Source of the DNA: an uncultured bacterium
GTDB taxonomy: Bacteria; Cyanobacteriota; Vampirovibrionia; Gastranaerophilales; Gastranaerophilaceae
NCBI GenBank assembly: GCA_900547155.1
Contig: URFH01000024.1
Span: 1 to 40,198, forward strand
Length of the DNA stretch: 40,198 bases
Reading direction: 5' to 3'
The position numbers and the translations under genes were made by a program. Positions 30,184 to 38,134 of this stretch are shown piece after piece. How positions within the stretch are numbered: position 1 is the first letter of the stretch; every line of letters starts with the position of its first letter. The notes beneath the pieces were generated by a model. That model saw only the letters and a list, made by a program, of their open reading frames with translations. It did no database searches and was not told the DNA's origin.

Positions 30184-31152
30184 ATGAAACACAAAGCCCA
30201 AAAAAGAAACATTATAGGAAAAATATTTTACTGGACGCTGTTCACTTTCTGCGTTTTTGCCGGAGTGAGCGCTTTTTCGGCGTGCAATACTCTAAAATTC
30301 GCACACATTTCCGATGTCCACCTCTCAGACAAAAAAGTCGATACAAGCTACAAAGTTCTTGCCAGCTCAAGAGCGCTTTTCGACGATGAAATCAAACAAA
30401 TCAACGAAACCCCGAACCTTGATTTCGTTTTTGTAACAGGCGACATGACCGACCGGCCGAAAGTCGACATGATTAACGAATTTGACGCAAAAATGAATAC
30501 CCTCAAAGCCCCATGGTACAGCACTTTCGGAAACCATGATATTTCAATAGGCGGCGAGGTTTCCAAGGCGCGCTACATTGAAATTTTAAAGAAAAACAAC
30601 AAAAACTTTAAATTTGACAAACCTTACTATTCATTTTCGCCCAAAAAAGGGTTCAGGGTGATTGCGCTCGACGGCGTTATTGACAATGCAATCACCGCAA
30701 ACGGCAGAATTTCACAGGAACAGCTGCTCTGGCTGGACAATGAGCTTTCTAATGCGCAAAAATGCGCCGAAGTGCCTTTGATTTTTCTGCATTTCCCGCT
30801 TCACGAGCCGTTTTCCAGCTTTCATCACAGAATAACTAATTCCGATGAATTTTATGCGGTTTTGAACAAATACAAAATGCCGGTTGCCATTTTTTCAGGG
30901 CATTATCACGCAACAAAGATTACAAAAGAGGGAAATTTGCTCCATGTGAGCACGCCGTCGCTTGTTTCTTACCCGAATGCGTTCAGAATCGTTACAGTAA
31001 CAAATTTGAAGAACAAAGTTGTGTTTAATTTCGTATTCAAAGAAACCAACCTCAAAGAAATCCAGAAAAAAGCGAAACTTTTGACATTTTCATCAAAAAC
31101 GTATTCAGGAAACGATACCGACCAAAATACCACGGTGGTAATGGACAAATAG
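30184..31152 (+). CDS. Calcineurin-like metallophosphoesterase, envelope-targeted
   Basis: A 322-residue metallophosphoesterase of the Icc/CpdA-like class. Residues 10-35 are a hydrophobic signal or anchor; Cys in AFSACNTLK near residue 37 might be a lipobox cysteine. Metal-site motifs occur in order: HISDVHLSD (about 43), VTGDMTDRP (about 80), STFGNHDIS (about 115), LHFPLHEPF (about 200) and FSGHYHATK (about 235). Substrate is unknown: cyclic nucleotides, nucleotides or phospholipid head groups are all served by this family. No ribosome site precedes the ATG, which lies six bases after a -10-like TAAAAT. It leads a plus-strand series with the MBL-fold and TPR genes. Confidence 0.85.
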   Translation: MKHKAQKRNIIGKIFYWTLFTFCVFAGVSAFSACNTLKFAHISDVHLSDKKVDTSYKVLASSRALFDDEIKQINETPNLDFVFVTGDMTDRPKVDMINEFDAKMNTLKAPWYSTFGNHDISIGGEVSKARYIEILKKNNKNFKFDKPYYSFSPKKGFRVIALDGVIDNAITANGRISQEQLLWLDNELSNAQKCAEVPLIFLHFPLHEPFSSFHHRITNSDEFYAVLNKYKMPVAIFSGHYHATKITKEGNLLHVSTPSLVSYPNAFRIVTVTNLKNKVVFNFVFKETNLKEIQKKAKLLTFSSKTYSGNDTDQNTTVVMDK

Positions 31153-31203
31153 TCGAAAGTCGCTTATTATTTAGTAACAGAATATTTAACGGATGGATAA
31201 AAA

Positions 31204-32136
31204 ATGCTTAATGATTCGCAAAACGGTTTTAGAGTGAAATTTCGGGGCGTGCGGGGCAGCTATCCCACGCCATATCACAATTTTCTTGAATACGGCGGAA
31301 ATACTGCGTGCATTGAGGTAAATGTAAACAACCATCTTATAATTCTTGATGCAGGAACCGGAATAATCCGCCTCGGACAGGAACTCGTCAGAGATTACAT
31401 CACACAGCCCGTAAAACAGGACATAAACGCAACAATTCTGCTTTCGCACACGCATCTTGACCATATTCAGGGGCTTCCGTTCTTTCAGCCGCTGCATTTG
31501 AAGTCTTCTTCGGTAAATATCATCGGTTGTGCCGAATATACAAAAAGTATTGATGAAGTTCTTTCAGGGTTGCTTTTTGAAAAATCTTTTCCGCTTGATA
31601 TGGCGGAAATTGCTGCGAATTTGAGTTTTGGCGATATAAATGACAGTTTTGCGTTAATATTTTCACCTGACGCGTACGCACCGGAGCTTCAAAAGATTGA
31701 AAGCGACGAAGATACGATTCCTGTGGAGGATGAGGTTGTTGTCAGCTGCTTAAAGTCCAATTCGCACCCGAAAGACGGCGTTATGCTCTATAAAATTGCT
31801 TACAGGGATAAATCTGTTGTTTACGCGACGGATAAGGAAAGTTTTGTCGGCGGAGACAAGCGTCTGGCAATGTTTGCAAGAGAAACCGACCTGCTCATCC
31901 ATGACGCGCAATACACAACGGACGAATATATAAATTCCTGCGTTTCAAAACAGGGATACGGGCATTCGACGTTCGATATGGCGCTGGAAGCGTCATCACA
32001 GGCGCATGCAAAACAGCTCGCGTTCTTCCATCTTGACCCGAATTATAACGATGACATGTTACATGAAATAGAAAATCATTATAATAAAAGAAACGCATTC
32101 ATAGCAAAAGAAGGTCAGGAAATAGTTCTTTTATGA
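31204..32136 (+). CDS. MBL-fold metallohydrolase
   Basis: A 310-residue metallo-beta-lactamase-fold hydrolase. It opens KFRGVRGSYPTP and YGGNTACIEVNV, then LILDAGTGIIRLGQEL and the metal-binding LSHTHLDHIQGLPFF (HxHxDH). A later VVYATDKES and LLIHDAQYTTDEY carry the Asp ligands, and KQGYGHSTFDMALE the third-metal His. This is the subgroup that begins FRGVRGS and is related to PhnP, RNase Z and cyclic-nucleotide phosphodiesterases; substrate unknown. It lies 51 bases after the phosphoesterase and its stop overlaps the TPR gene start (ATGA), so the two are translationally coupled. Confidence 0.88.
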   Translation: MLNDSQNGFRVKFRGVRGSYPTPYHNFLEYGGNTACIEVNVNNHLIILDAGTGIIRLGQELVRDYITQPVKQDINATILLSHTHLDHIQGLPFFQPLHLKSSSVNIIGCAEYTKSIDEVLSGLLFEKSFPLDMAEIAANLSFGDINDSFALIFSPDAYAPELQKIESDEDTIPVEDEVVVSCLKSNSHPKDGVMLYKIAYRDKSVVYATDKESFVGGDKRLAMFARETDLLIHDAQYTTDEYINSCVSKQGYGHSTFDMALEASSQAHAKQLAFFHLDPNYNDDMLHEIENHYNKRNAFIAKEGQEIVLL

Positions 32137-32690
32137 AGTTGATGAAAAGATTTATAGTCGCATTAATGCTGTTGAGCCTTGCTTCGCCGGCTTTTTCGTA
32201 CAGATTTGTAATAGAAGCCGAAAGAAATGCAAACTATCACAACAATCTCGGTTTAATTTACGTTGCGGACAGATATTATGCGGCGGCGATAAAAGAATTT
32301 CAGATTGCAATCCTCACAAACCCCGATACGCAGGCAACAGCGGTTTATTACGCAAATCTTGCAAATGTTTACATGAAAATCGGTTATCCTGCGCTTGCTG
32401 AGGATGTTTTGCAAAGGGCGGTGAAATTAAGCCCGCAAAATTTCACATATTATCAGGATTTGACGCTTGCGTACAAAAAACAAAAAATCCTGCCCCTAAA
32501 ACTCAAACATTACGCAAAAGACACAAAAAACCCGATGTCAGCAATTATGGTGGGGCTTATTTTGATTGAGCAGGGCAAAACTGAAGCAGGGCTTTCAAAG
32601 CTGCAGGAATTTTGCTATCTTGAGCCGGATTTGATTATAACCCCGGGGGTTCAGAGTTATATAAATGCGCAGTTGAAAAAGCACAAATAG
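32133..32690 (+). CDS. Exported TPR-repeat protein
   Basis: A 185-residue protein with a signal peptide (MKRFIVALMLLSLASPAFSY, after a short MKL leader) and three or four tetratricopeptide repeats (NNLGLIYVADRYYAAAIKEFQIAI, YYANLANVYMKIGYPALAEDVLQRAV, YYQDLTLAYKKQKI). TPR folds mediate protein-protein contacts, here in the envelope. The ATG overlaps the upstream MBL-fold gene's stop as ATGA. Its role may be to assist the neighbouring hydrolases, but no direct evidence exists. It converges with a secreted cysteine-rich protein gene eight bases away. Confidence 0.82.
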   Translation: MKLMKRFIVALMLLSLASPAFSYRFVIEAERNANYHNNLGLIYVADRYYAAAIKEFQIAILTNPDTQATAVYYANLANVYMKIGYPALAEDVLQRAVKLSPQNFTYYQDLTLAYKKQKILPLKLKHYAKDTKNPMSAIMVGLILIEQGKTEAGLSKLQEFCYLEPDLIITPGVQSYINAQLKKHK

Positions 32691-32698
32691 ATTTGGGG

Positions 32699-33076
32699 CT
32701 ATTTAAATGTTTGTTCAAGCCATTTCAGGGTTTGCGCCGAGCCCTGCTGCTTGTTTTCAGTGCAGGTTTCGGAAATAAATTTATTACTCTTTTTTGTGTA
32801 ATACCCGTAGCAGGATTTTCCGCTTTTAGTGTATCTTTTTATGACAATTCGCTCACATTTGCCGCTTTTGAAAGCATTTTCGGCTTTTTGGTCTGCGAGG
32901 AGGCAATTTTTATATTTTTCGCTGTTTTCGCCCCAGCTATTTTTCCATTTTTCGCACCCTCTGCCGCCCGGTGTATAAGTTCCGACAAAACCCGAACTTT
33001 CGCAATAATACTGGGCTGAAAACGCCAGATTAGCCGACAGCAGCAGCGAAAAACACAATGAAACCATTTTTTTCAT
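32699..33076 (-). CDS. Secreted cysteine-rich hypothetical protein
   Basis: A 125-residue exported protein. Residues 1-20 are a classic signal peptide (MKKMVSLCFSLLLSANLAFS, cut before Ala). The mature part has six cysteines (YYCESSG, RGCEKW, KNCLLA, GKCERI, KSCYGYY, ETCTEN), enough for three disulfides, and is small and basic. No family is recognised. It lies 18 bases downstream of fliE on the same strand, so it may be expressed with the flagellar genes, though no flagellar role is known. Confidence 0.7.
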   Translation of the reverse strand: MKKMVSLCFSLLLSANLAFSAQYYCESSGFVGTYTPGGRGCEKWKNSWGENSEKYKNCLLADQKAENAFKSGKCERIVIKRYTKSGKSCYGYYTKKSNKFISETCTENKQQGSAQTLKWLEQTFK

Positions 33077-33094
33077 AAAAAAACTCCTAATAAA

Positions 33095-33442
33095 TTACAG
33101 CTGAATCTGCATAATTTTATCGTAAGCAGTTATGATTTTGGTTGTAATATTAGTTGCAACGGTCACGCCGATTTCAGCTTTTGACATTGCAGTCATAACG
33201 TCATGGATATCGACATTGCTGTTTTCCTGCATAGCGTCTTTTAAAAGCTGGTCAGGGGCGTTGAGTTCCTGATTGAAATTTTCAATAAGACCGGAAAAAA
33301 CCGATTTGAAATCGTTTGTCTCGAGTTTTTCAACACGATTCAAACGCATCGGGCTCATATCGTAGCTTATGCCTGTATTCAGCTTTGTGGGCTGCATTCT
33401 TTCAAACAAATTTACGTTCGGAGCAAATTTTCTTTCAATCAT
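33095..33442 (-). CDS. fliE: Flagellar hook-basal body protein FliE
   Basis: A 115-residue FliE, the junction protein that joins the MS ring to the rod. The C-terminal two thirds fit the family: FSGLIENFNQELNAPDQLLKDAM near residue 48, VDIHDVMTAMSKAEIGVTVATNITTKIITAYDKIMQIQL at the end. The N-terminal 40 residues are less conserved, as is usual. Last flagellar gene of the run, downstream of the lytic transglycosylase from which it is separated by a repeat (33475-33492). Confidence 0.92.
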   Translation of the reverse strand: MIERKFAPNVNLFERMQPTKLNTGISYDMSPMRLNRVEKLETNDFKSVFSGLIENFNQELNAPDQLLKDAMQENSNVDIHDVMTAMSKAEIGVTVATNITTKIITAYDKIMQIQL

Positions 33443-33474
33443 TTAATCACCTTCTTTGATTTTTTATTTACCCG

Positions 33475-33525
33475 CCTCTCCGATGGGAGAGGGCCGGGGT
33501 GAGGGCCGCCCCTTTGGGAATGCGT
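33475..33525. repeat. GC-rich hairpin repeat inside the flagellar operon
   Basis: CCTCTCC (33475-33481) and GGAGAGG (33486-33492) pair around GATG, followed by GCCGGGGTGAGGGC. This motif is a common dispersed intergenic repeat in bacteria. It stands between the transglycosylase and fliE and may attenuate or stabilise the message. Confidence 0.65.
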
Positions 33526-33528
33526 CAC

Positions 33529-34179
33529 CTAACTCAAATAATTAGCGAGAATACTTCTCACATAATTCTGGGTTTCTTTAAACGGAGGAACGCCTCCGTA
33601 TTTGTCAACATTTCCGCCGCCTGCATTATATGCGGCAAGCGCAAGAATCAGGTTTCCGTTATAGCGTGCAAGGAGGCCTTTCAGGTGGCGAACCCCGCCG
33701 TCAACGTTCTGTACCGGGTTAAACGCGTCTTTTACGCCAAGCCCCTTTGCTGTAGCCGGCATGAGCTGCATAAGTCCCTGCGCACCGCAGTGAGAAACAG
33801 CTTTGGGGTTAAAACCGGATTCCTGTTTGATTACAGCCTGAACAAGTTTTTCATCCACGCCGTATTTTTTGCTTATTTTAGAAATCATATTTAGCAGCTG
33901 CACTCTGGAGGGATTTTCGCCAAGCGAAATTGAATTTGTTGCGGAAGTTTTTGAAACTGACGCTGCGGGAGTTGTTTTCTTGTCGTTTTGCAAACGAAAT
34001 GCAGAAATCCCGCCTCTGCTTGCTTTCAGCATGTCGGCAAAGGTCGTTTTTTCAGCAGTTTTTTCCGGATTAATCTGTTTTTCAAGGCTGAGCGCGTGAG
34101 ATTGAAGCTGTTTTGCTCTTTTTATAGCAGCTTCTTTTCCGCCTTCGTTTATGTATCCTTGAATTGTTGGTGAAAACAT
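33529..34179 (-). CDS. Lytic transglycosylase (SLT domain) of the flagellar cluster
   Basis: A 216-residue protein: residues 1-95 are a flexible, Lys/Ala-rich region, residues 100-216 an SLT-type soluble lytic transglycosylase domain that cuts peptidoglycan. Catalytic Glu120 lies in AVIKQESGFNPKAVS; SHCGAQGLMQLMPATAKGLG, then LLARYNGNLILALAAYNAGGGNV and the final YVRSILANYL, complete the family pattern. Absence of a signal peptide and position directly after flgC (three bases) indicate export by the flagellar machine for rod penetration, the role FlgJ has in enterobacteria. Confidence 0.93.
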   Translation of the reverse strand: MFSPTIQGYINEGGKEAAIKRAKQLQSHALSLEKQINPEKTAEKTTFADMLKASRGGISAFRLQNDKKTTPAASVSKTSATNSISLGENPSRVQLLNMISKISKKYGVDEKLVQAVIKQESGFNPKAVSHCGAQGLMQLMPATAKGLGVKDAFNPVQNVDGGVRHLKGLLARYNGNLILALAAYNAGGGNVDKYGGVPPFKETQNYVRSILANYLS

Positions 34180-34182
34180 TTA

Positions 34183-34626
34183 TTATCTTCCTATTTCTAC
34201 TGCTTTAAGCGCCATGCTTTTTGCTATTGTGATTACGGCGAGGTTTGCCTCATAAGCCCTTTGTGCAATGTTTGCGTCTGCAATATCGACCATCGGGTTT
34301 ACGTTTGAGGCGCGGATATAGCCGTTTGCGTCAGCGTCAGGGTGCCCCGGGCGATAAAGCCGCTCTCCTAGGGTCGGATCTTCGACAATCCCTGTGAATC
34401 TTACGCCGCCCTGAAGAAAAGGAAGCGTACCTGTGCCGAAAACGTCCTCTTTCATAGTATTTAGCAGCCCGTGGAACGACATATCATCAGTAGCGTTCAA
34501 TACGGGGATTTTTCTGATGTAATTCGGTGTATCAAGGTTTGCGATGTTCTTTGCATGCACCTTAATTCGCTGTCCGTGAACAGTTACGCTCTTTTGTCCG
34601 ATTGTCATTGTTTCAAGAAGACTCAT
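34183..34626 (-). CDS. flgC: Flagellar basal-body rod protein FlgC
   Basis: A 147-residue proximal rod protein. The N-terminal rod signature is seen in TVHGQRIKVHAKNIANLDTPNYIRKIPVL and the C-terminal one in VNPMVDIADANIAQRAYEANLAVITIAKSMALKAVEIGR. The central part (residues 60-105) has the FlgC-type GVRFTGIVEDPTLGERLYRPGHPDADANGYI. Length is typical. GGAGG is seven bases before the start. Order flgB-flgC-SLT-fliE is conventional apart from the transglycosylase insertion. Confidence 0.95.
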   Translation of the reverse strand: MSLLETMTIGQKSVTVHGQRIKVHAKNIANLDTPNYIRKIPVLNATDDMSFHGLLNTMKEDVFGTGTLPFLQGGVRFTGIVEDPTLGERLYRPGHPDADANGYIRASNVNPMVDIADANIAQRAYEANLAVITIAKSMALKAVEIGR

Positions 34627-34643
34627 TTTACACCTCCGTCAGA

Positions 34644-34988
34644 TTATTTTCCAACGTTTGCTACTGTTTTCATTAAAGTGATTATATTCGACATGCGCCG
34701 CGACGCAACCGAGTACATAATGGACATTTTTTGCATTTCTTCCAGTTCATATACAGGGTCAACGCCAACATCCTGCTCATCTATGAGCCCTGACGGCCCG
34801 AGTTTTATTGAAAGTTCGGTCTCAAGCGGGTTGTTCATAGTGCCGAGATACTGGTCAAAGCTGATATCTTTTCTTACATAGTCCGGAGTATCAACGTTTG
34901 CAAGGTTCATACTCAATGCACGGGAACGCTGGGATACCAAATCCAGCATTAAATTCACTTTTACCATAGGGTCTTTGGGTGTGTACAT
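34644..34988 (-). CDS. flgB: Flagellar basal-body rod protein FlgB
   Basis: A 114-residue FlgB-like proximal rod protein, slightly short for the family (about 130). It has the N-terminal helix with SQRSRALSMNLANVDTPDYVRKDISFDQYL and the C-terminal VYELEEMQKMSIMYSVASRRMSNIITLMKTV. The middle segment (residues 55-75) is reduced. It is 17 bases upstream of flgC, and follows flgG after 222 bases of intergenic repeats. Confidence 0.9.
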   Translation of the reverse strand: MYTPKDPMVKVNLMLDLVSQRSRALSMNLANVDTPDYVRKDISFDQYLGTMNNPLETELSIKLGPSGLIDEQDVGVDPVYELEEMQKMSIMYSVASRRMSNIITLMKTVANVGK

Positions 34989-35091
34989 TTTTCTTTCCTT
35001 GCTTCTTCTTATTATTGTATTTAATTATGATTTGCTTTAAATCAACTGTTTTACTTAAATTTTTCCGAATTTTCTTCGGGGGCTTGATGAT

Positions 35092-35192
35092 GGTGGGTTA
35101 AAACCCACCCTGCTTTCTAGTTTTTTTGTTGCCGGTGGATTTTAACCCACCCTACTTTCTTATTTGGGGGCCGGCGTTAGTTAAAACCCGCC
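35092..35192. repeat. Three short palindromic repeats between flgG and flgB
   Basis: GGTGGGTT-AA-AACCCACC (35092-35109), GGTGGATTTTAACCCACC (35134-35151) and GGCGTTAGTTAAAACCCGCC (35173-35192) are spaced 42 and 39 bases apart, each followed by CTGCTT or CTACTTTCT. They are imperfect tandem repeats of one palindromic unit in the only sizeable gap of the rod-gene run. Confidence 0.85.
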
Positions 35193-35210
35193 CTGCTTGC
35201 TCAAATCCGC

Positions 35211-35924
35211 TTATTGAGTAAGATTTATTGCTTTCTGGTACATTTCATCAACAACCTTAATCAGTCTGGTGCTCGCAATCATTGACGCATTGAGCCTCAA
35301 GACCTCATTTACGTTGTTGATATAGTCAGAATTCGACCTTTCAAGGTGCGCCTGCGCAACATAGTTGTGATCTTTGATGAGCATTGGCTGCCCTGACTCG
35401 TCTGTTGCAATAACTTTGTTATATTCGTCAGCTTTCAGCCCCTCAGGGTTCTGGAACTGAACAACCGGGATTTTTCCGAGAATTGTATCCGGTTCCTTAC
35501 CCGCATTGAAAAGGGTGACGGTTCCGTCTTTTTTAATCCTCAAATTTGAATAATTTGCAGGGATTTGTATGCCGTCGCCGACCAGATAGCCGTCGTTTGT
35601 TACAAGATAGCCCTCTTTATTGACCTTAAACGAGCCGTCGCGCGTATATTTTACGTCGCCGTTCGGTGAAGTAACAGGAATAAAGCCCGGGCCGGTCAAC
35701 GCCACATCAAGAAGGCGTTTTGTCCTCATTGTTGCGCCTACTTTGTAGTCGTATCTTACAGCGCCGTCGAGATAGCCGTTTTCGTCGAGAGTTTGTTCAA
35801 AGCGCACATCTTTATAGGCAGTTGTATTAAGGTTTCCGATGTTATTTGAGATATAAGCCAGCCTTTCAAACTGGACATTTGTGTTGTTTATACCTCTTCT
35901 GATTAAGCCTTGTAAATTATACAT
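35211..35924 (-). CDS. flgG: Flagellar rod/hook-basal body protein, FlgG-like
   Basis: A 237-residue FlgF/FlgG-class rod protein. The N-terminal YISNNIGNLNTTAYKDVRFEQTL, the LLDVALTGPGFIPVTSPNGDVKYTRDGSFKVNKEGYLVTNDGYLV block and the C-terminal NNVNEVLRLNASMIASTRLIKVVDEMYQKAINL are family hallmarks. LDVALTGPGF-type wording and its position second in the pair favour FlgG, but FlgF/FlgG assignment by eye is not secure. It starts 11 bases after the sister gene; GAGGTG precedes the ATG. Confidence 0.85.
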   Translation of the reverse strand: MYNLQGLIRRGINNTNVQFERLAYISNNIGNLNTTAYKDVRFEQTLDENGYLDGAVRYDYKVGATMRTKRLLDVALTGPGFIPVTSPNGDVKYTRDGSFKVNKEGYLVTNDGYLVGDGIQIPANYSNLRIKKDGTVTLFNAGKEPDTILGKIPVVQFQNPEGLKADEYNKVIATDESGQPMLIKDHNYVAQAHLERSNSDYINNVNEVLRLNASMIASTRLIKVVDEMYQKAINLTQ

Positions 35925-35935
35925 GATTCACCTCG

Positions 35936-36631
35936 TTATGAGTTTCCAAGCTGGCTGATAGCCTTTGACAGGTTGTTATTTTGCATAATAAACATCTGCC
36001 GGTTAGCTTCAAAGTTTCTTTTTATCGGAATAATCTGCAAAATCTCCGTGTTCATTGAAACGTTAGAATATTCGTTGTAACCCTGCTTAACATTCGGTTC
36101 AAGAACCGCCAGCCCTTTATCCGTAACAACAGAAAGGGTCGCAACGTGGTCGAGGTGGCCGGTTTCCTGATTCAAAACCTGAATTTCGCCGTTTCTTGTG
36201 ACTTTTATATCTTCAAGCTTTTCCGGAATCACAGGAAAACGAATTTTTGTTCCGTCGTTAGCAAGAACATTGGCATTTTCCAGAGTAAGCAAATATCCGT
36301 CCTTATCAAGCTTAAAACGGCCGTCGCGGGTAAGCTTTACGCCGTCAACGCCGGAATATTGAAAATATCCTTTTGCGCCGAGCGCCAAATCAAGGGGATT
36401 CTGGGTTGTCGAGATACGCCCGACCTCATCATCAACAGCAGTTGAAAGAGCATGCGCTCCGATATACTCTGCGAACGAAGAAACAACAACATCTTTCCTC
36501 TGGAACCCGACTTTGTCGAAACCGGTTATGTTTCCGTTAATAATTCCGAGCATTTCCGATTGCAGGTGCATTGCTCTGACGTTTGTTGTCAGGCCGTTTT
36601 CAAAAAAGTTAATCCCGCCGCGCAGTTTCAT
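35936..36631 (-). CDS. flgF: Flagellar rod/hook-basal body protein, FlgF-like
   Basis: A 231-residue FlgF/FlgG-class protein. It has the N-terminal LQSEMLGIINGNITGFDKVGFQRK, the NPLDLALGAKGYFQYSGVDGVKLTRDGRFKLDKDGYLLTLE core and the C-terminal NVSMNTEILQIIPIKRNFEANRQMFIMQNNNLSKAI. It differs clearly from the following gene, so the two represent proximal and distal rod components; I label this FlgF because it comes first. GAGGT lies eight bases before the start. It heads the flagellar run flgF-flgG-flgB-flgC-SLT-fliE; no good sigma-28 promoter is seen upstream. Confidence 0.83.
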   Translation of the reverse strand: MKLRGGINFFENGLTTNVRAMHLQSEMLGIINGNITGFDKVGFQRKDVVVSSFAEYIGAHALSTAVDDEVGRISTTQNPLDLALGAKGYFQYSGVDGVKLTRDGRFKLDKDGYLLTLENANVLANDGTKIRFPVIPEKLEDIKVTRNGEIQVLNQETGHLDHVATLSVVTDKGLAVLEPNVKQGYNEYSNVSMNTEILQIIPIKRNFEANRQMFIMQNNNLSKAISQLGNS

Positions 36632-36799
36632 TTTTCTACCTCTGTATTTCTATGCCGGTTTCAGGCATGGACTTTCACATAGTTATTCATTAATGACGTC
36701 GGTCAAAAAGTCAAAATATTGAAATTTTTAGGGAAAAATCATTCGTTTGCAGGAGATTGGAGCTATAATTTGGCTATTTATCAGGTTAGTTGTTGTTCA

Positions 36800-36838
36800 T
36801 TTTCTTTCTCTTTGCTTGCGATGCAAAGAGAAAGAAAA
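36800..36838. repeat. Perfect 16-bp hairpin
   Basis: TTTTCTTTCTCTTTGC (36800-36815) and GCAAAGAGAAAGAAAA (36823-36838) pair perfectly around TTGCGAT. It belongs to a purine/pyrimidine-skewed hairpin type common between bacterial genes. Confidence 0.85.
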
Positions 36839-36871
36839 CAGAACCAAAAGAAAGAGAAAAACGCAATAAAA

Positions 36872-36960
36872 AAACACTGTAAAATATTGAAACAAATTTT
36901 GCATCCACTACGCTAAAGCTCCGGTCTGTCAAAATTTGTCTCAATATTCAACAGTGTTTA
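36872..36960. repeat. Long inverted repeat with about 27-nt loop
   Basis: The left arm (36872-36900, AAACACTGT to AATTTTG) and right arm (36928-36960, CAAAATTTGTC to ACAGTGTTT) match with only a few differences. The loop CATCCACTACGC-TAAAGCTCC is more GC-rich than the arms. With the 16-bp hairpin this accounts for the 457-base gap between flgF and msrAB, in which I see no gene. The layout recalls the conserved-loop family, but the loop sequence is different. Confidence 0.75.
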
Positions 36961-37088
36961 ACCATTTAAAACGGCAAAGCCTATACTATTCCTGATAGGA
37001 ACAAAAACCCCCATAACGTCATATCAACCCGACGGAGGCTGCCGCCAACAGGAGCTTTAATAATATAGCAATGAAAAAGGAGCAGACT

Positions 37089-38126
37089 ATGAATTTTTCA
37101 AAAAGGGTCATTTTATTAACATCATTAATTGTGAGTGGAGCTTTATTAATCGGAGGCGCATATATGCTCAAAAAAGCTCAAAAAAAAAACTTCATAAAAA
37201 GAATATATCTGGCAGGCGGATGTTTTTGGTGTGTAGAAGCATACTTCTCAAAGCTCCCGGGAGTCGTAAATACTTTAGCAGGATATGCAAATGGAAACAC
37301 GCTGCACCCGACCTACAAAAGCGTATCAACAGGAAAAACAGGCTATGCTGAAACCGTTATGGTGGAATATGACCCCGATATAATCTCGCTTTCACAGATT
37401 CTTGAGCATTTTTTCAGCATAATCAACCCCACTGTGCTCAACAGGCAGGGCAATGATGTCGGTTCTCAATACAGAACAGGGATATATTATGTTGATAAGG
37501 CGGATTTTACGGTGATTGACAGGGTAATCGAGGGAGAAACTGCAAAATATTCCCTCCCGATTGTCACCGAAGTCGAAGAACTTAAAAATTTCCATCCGGC
37601 AGAAGATTATCATCAAAAATACCTTGAAAAAAACCCGTCAGGATACTGTCATGTTGACTTATCACCCGTTTTAAAATACGAAAAATACAAAAAACCCGCA
37701 CAGGAAAAGCTGAGAAACATTCTAAACGAGCTCCAATACCGCGTCACGCAGGAAAACGCCACAGAAAGCCCGTTTTCAAGCAGATATGAAAGCAATTTTT
37801 CCGACGGAATCTATGTTGATATTGTAACCGGAGAACCGCTTTTTTCCTCAAAAGACAAGTACGACGCAGGCTGCGGCTGGCCGTCTTTTACCCGCCCGAT
37901 AGACAAAAACGCGGTTGTTGAAAGAATTGACGGTTCGCACGGGATGTATAGAACCGAAGTAAAAAGCAGCGTCGGGAATTCGCACCTCGGGCATGTTTTT
38001 GAGGACGGGCCGTCGGAAAAAGGCGGCATGAGATACTGCATAAACGGTGCTGCGCTTAGATTTATACCGAAAGAAGAGCTAAAACGCGCAGGATATGAAG
38101 AGTACGAATTTTTGTTTGAAAAATAA
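37089..38126 (+). CDS. msrAB: Membrane-anchored bifunctional methionine sulfoxide reductase MsrA-MsrB
   Basis: A 345-residue MsrA-MsrB fusion that repairs oxidised methionine, here in the envelope. Residues 7-27 are an N-terminal membrane anchor. Residues 38-190 form MsrA with the catalytic GGCFWC (Cys45), YANG and [10 protein letters not shown] motifs. Residues about 205-335 form MsrB with [21 protein letters not shown] and [12 protein letters not shown] (catalytic Cys). The two CxxC pairs that hold zinc in many MsrB domains are absent ([19 protein letters not shown]). The start at 37089 has AAGGAG six bases upstream; an in-frame ATG at 37071 lacks one. The thiol reductant partner is not in the window. 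Confidence 0.94.
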   Translation: MNFSKRVILLTSLIVSGALLIGGAYMLKKAQKKNFIKRIYLAGGCFWCVEAYFSKLPGVVNTLAGYANGNTLHPTYKSVSTGKTGYAETVMVEYDPDIISLSQILEHFFSIINPTVLNRQGNDVGSQYRTGIYYVDKADFTVIDRVIEGETAKYSLPIVTEVEELKNFHPAEDYHQKYLEKNPSGYCHVDLSPVLKYEKYKKPAQEKLRNILNELQYRVTQENATESPFSSRYESNFSDGIYVDIVTGEPLFSSKDKYDAGCGWPSFTRPIDKNAVVERIDGSHGMYRTEVKSSVGNSHLGHVFEDGPSEKGGMRYCINGAALRFIPKEELKRAGYEEYEFLFEK

Positions 38127-38134
38127 GGCAAAAA

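Noticed and set aside
36632..36760. Sigma-28 promoter upstream of flgF
   Set aside because: TAAA- and CCGA-like words are present but the spacing (22 bases) is wrong for the TAAA-N15-GCCGATAA pattern.
36719..36916. 65-residue plus-strand frame
   Set aside because: It crosses the perfect 16-bp hairpin and is lysine-rich low complexity without a ribosome site.
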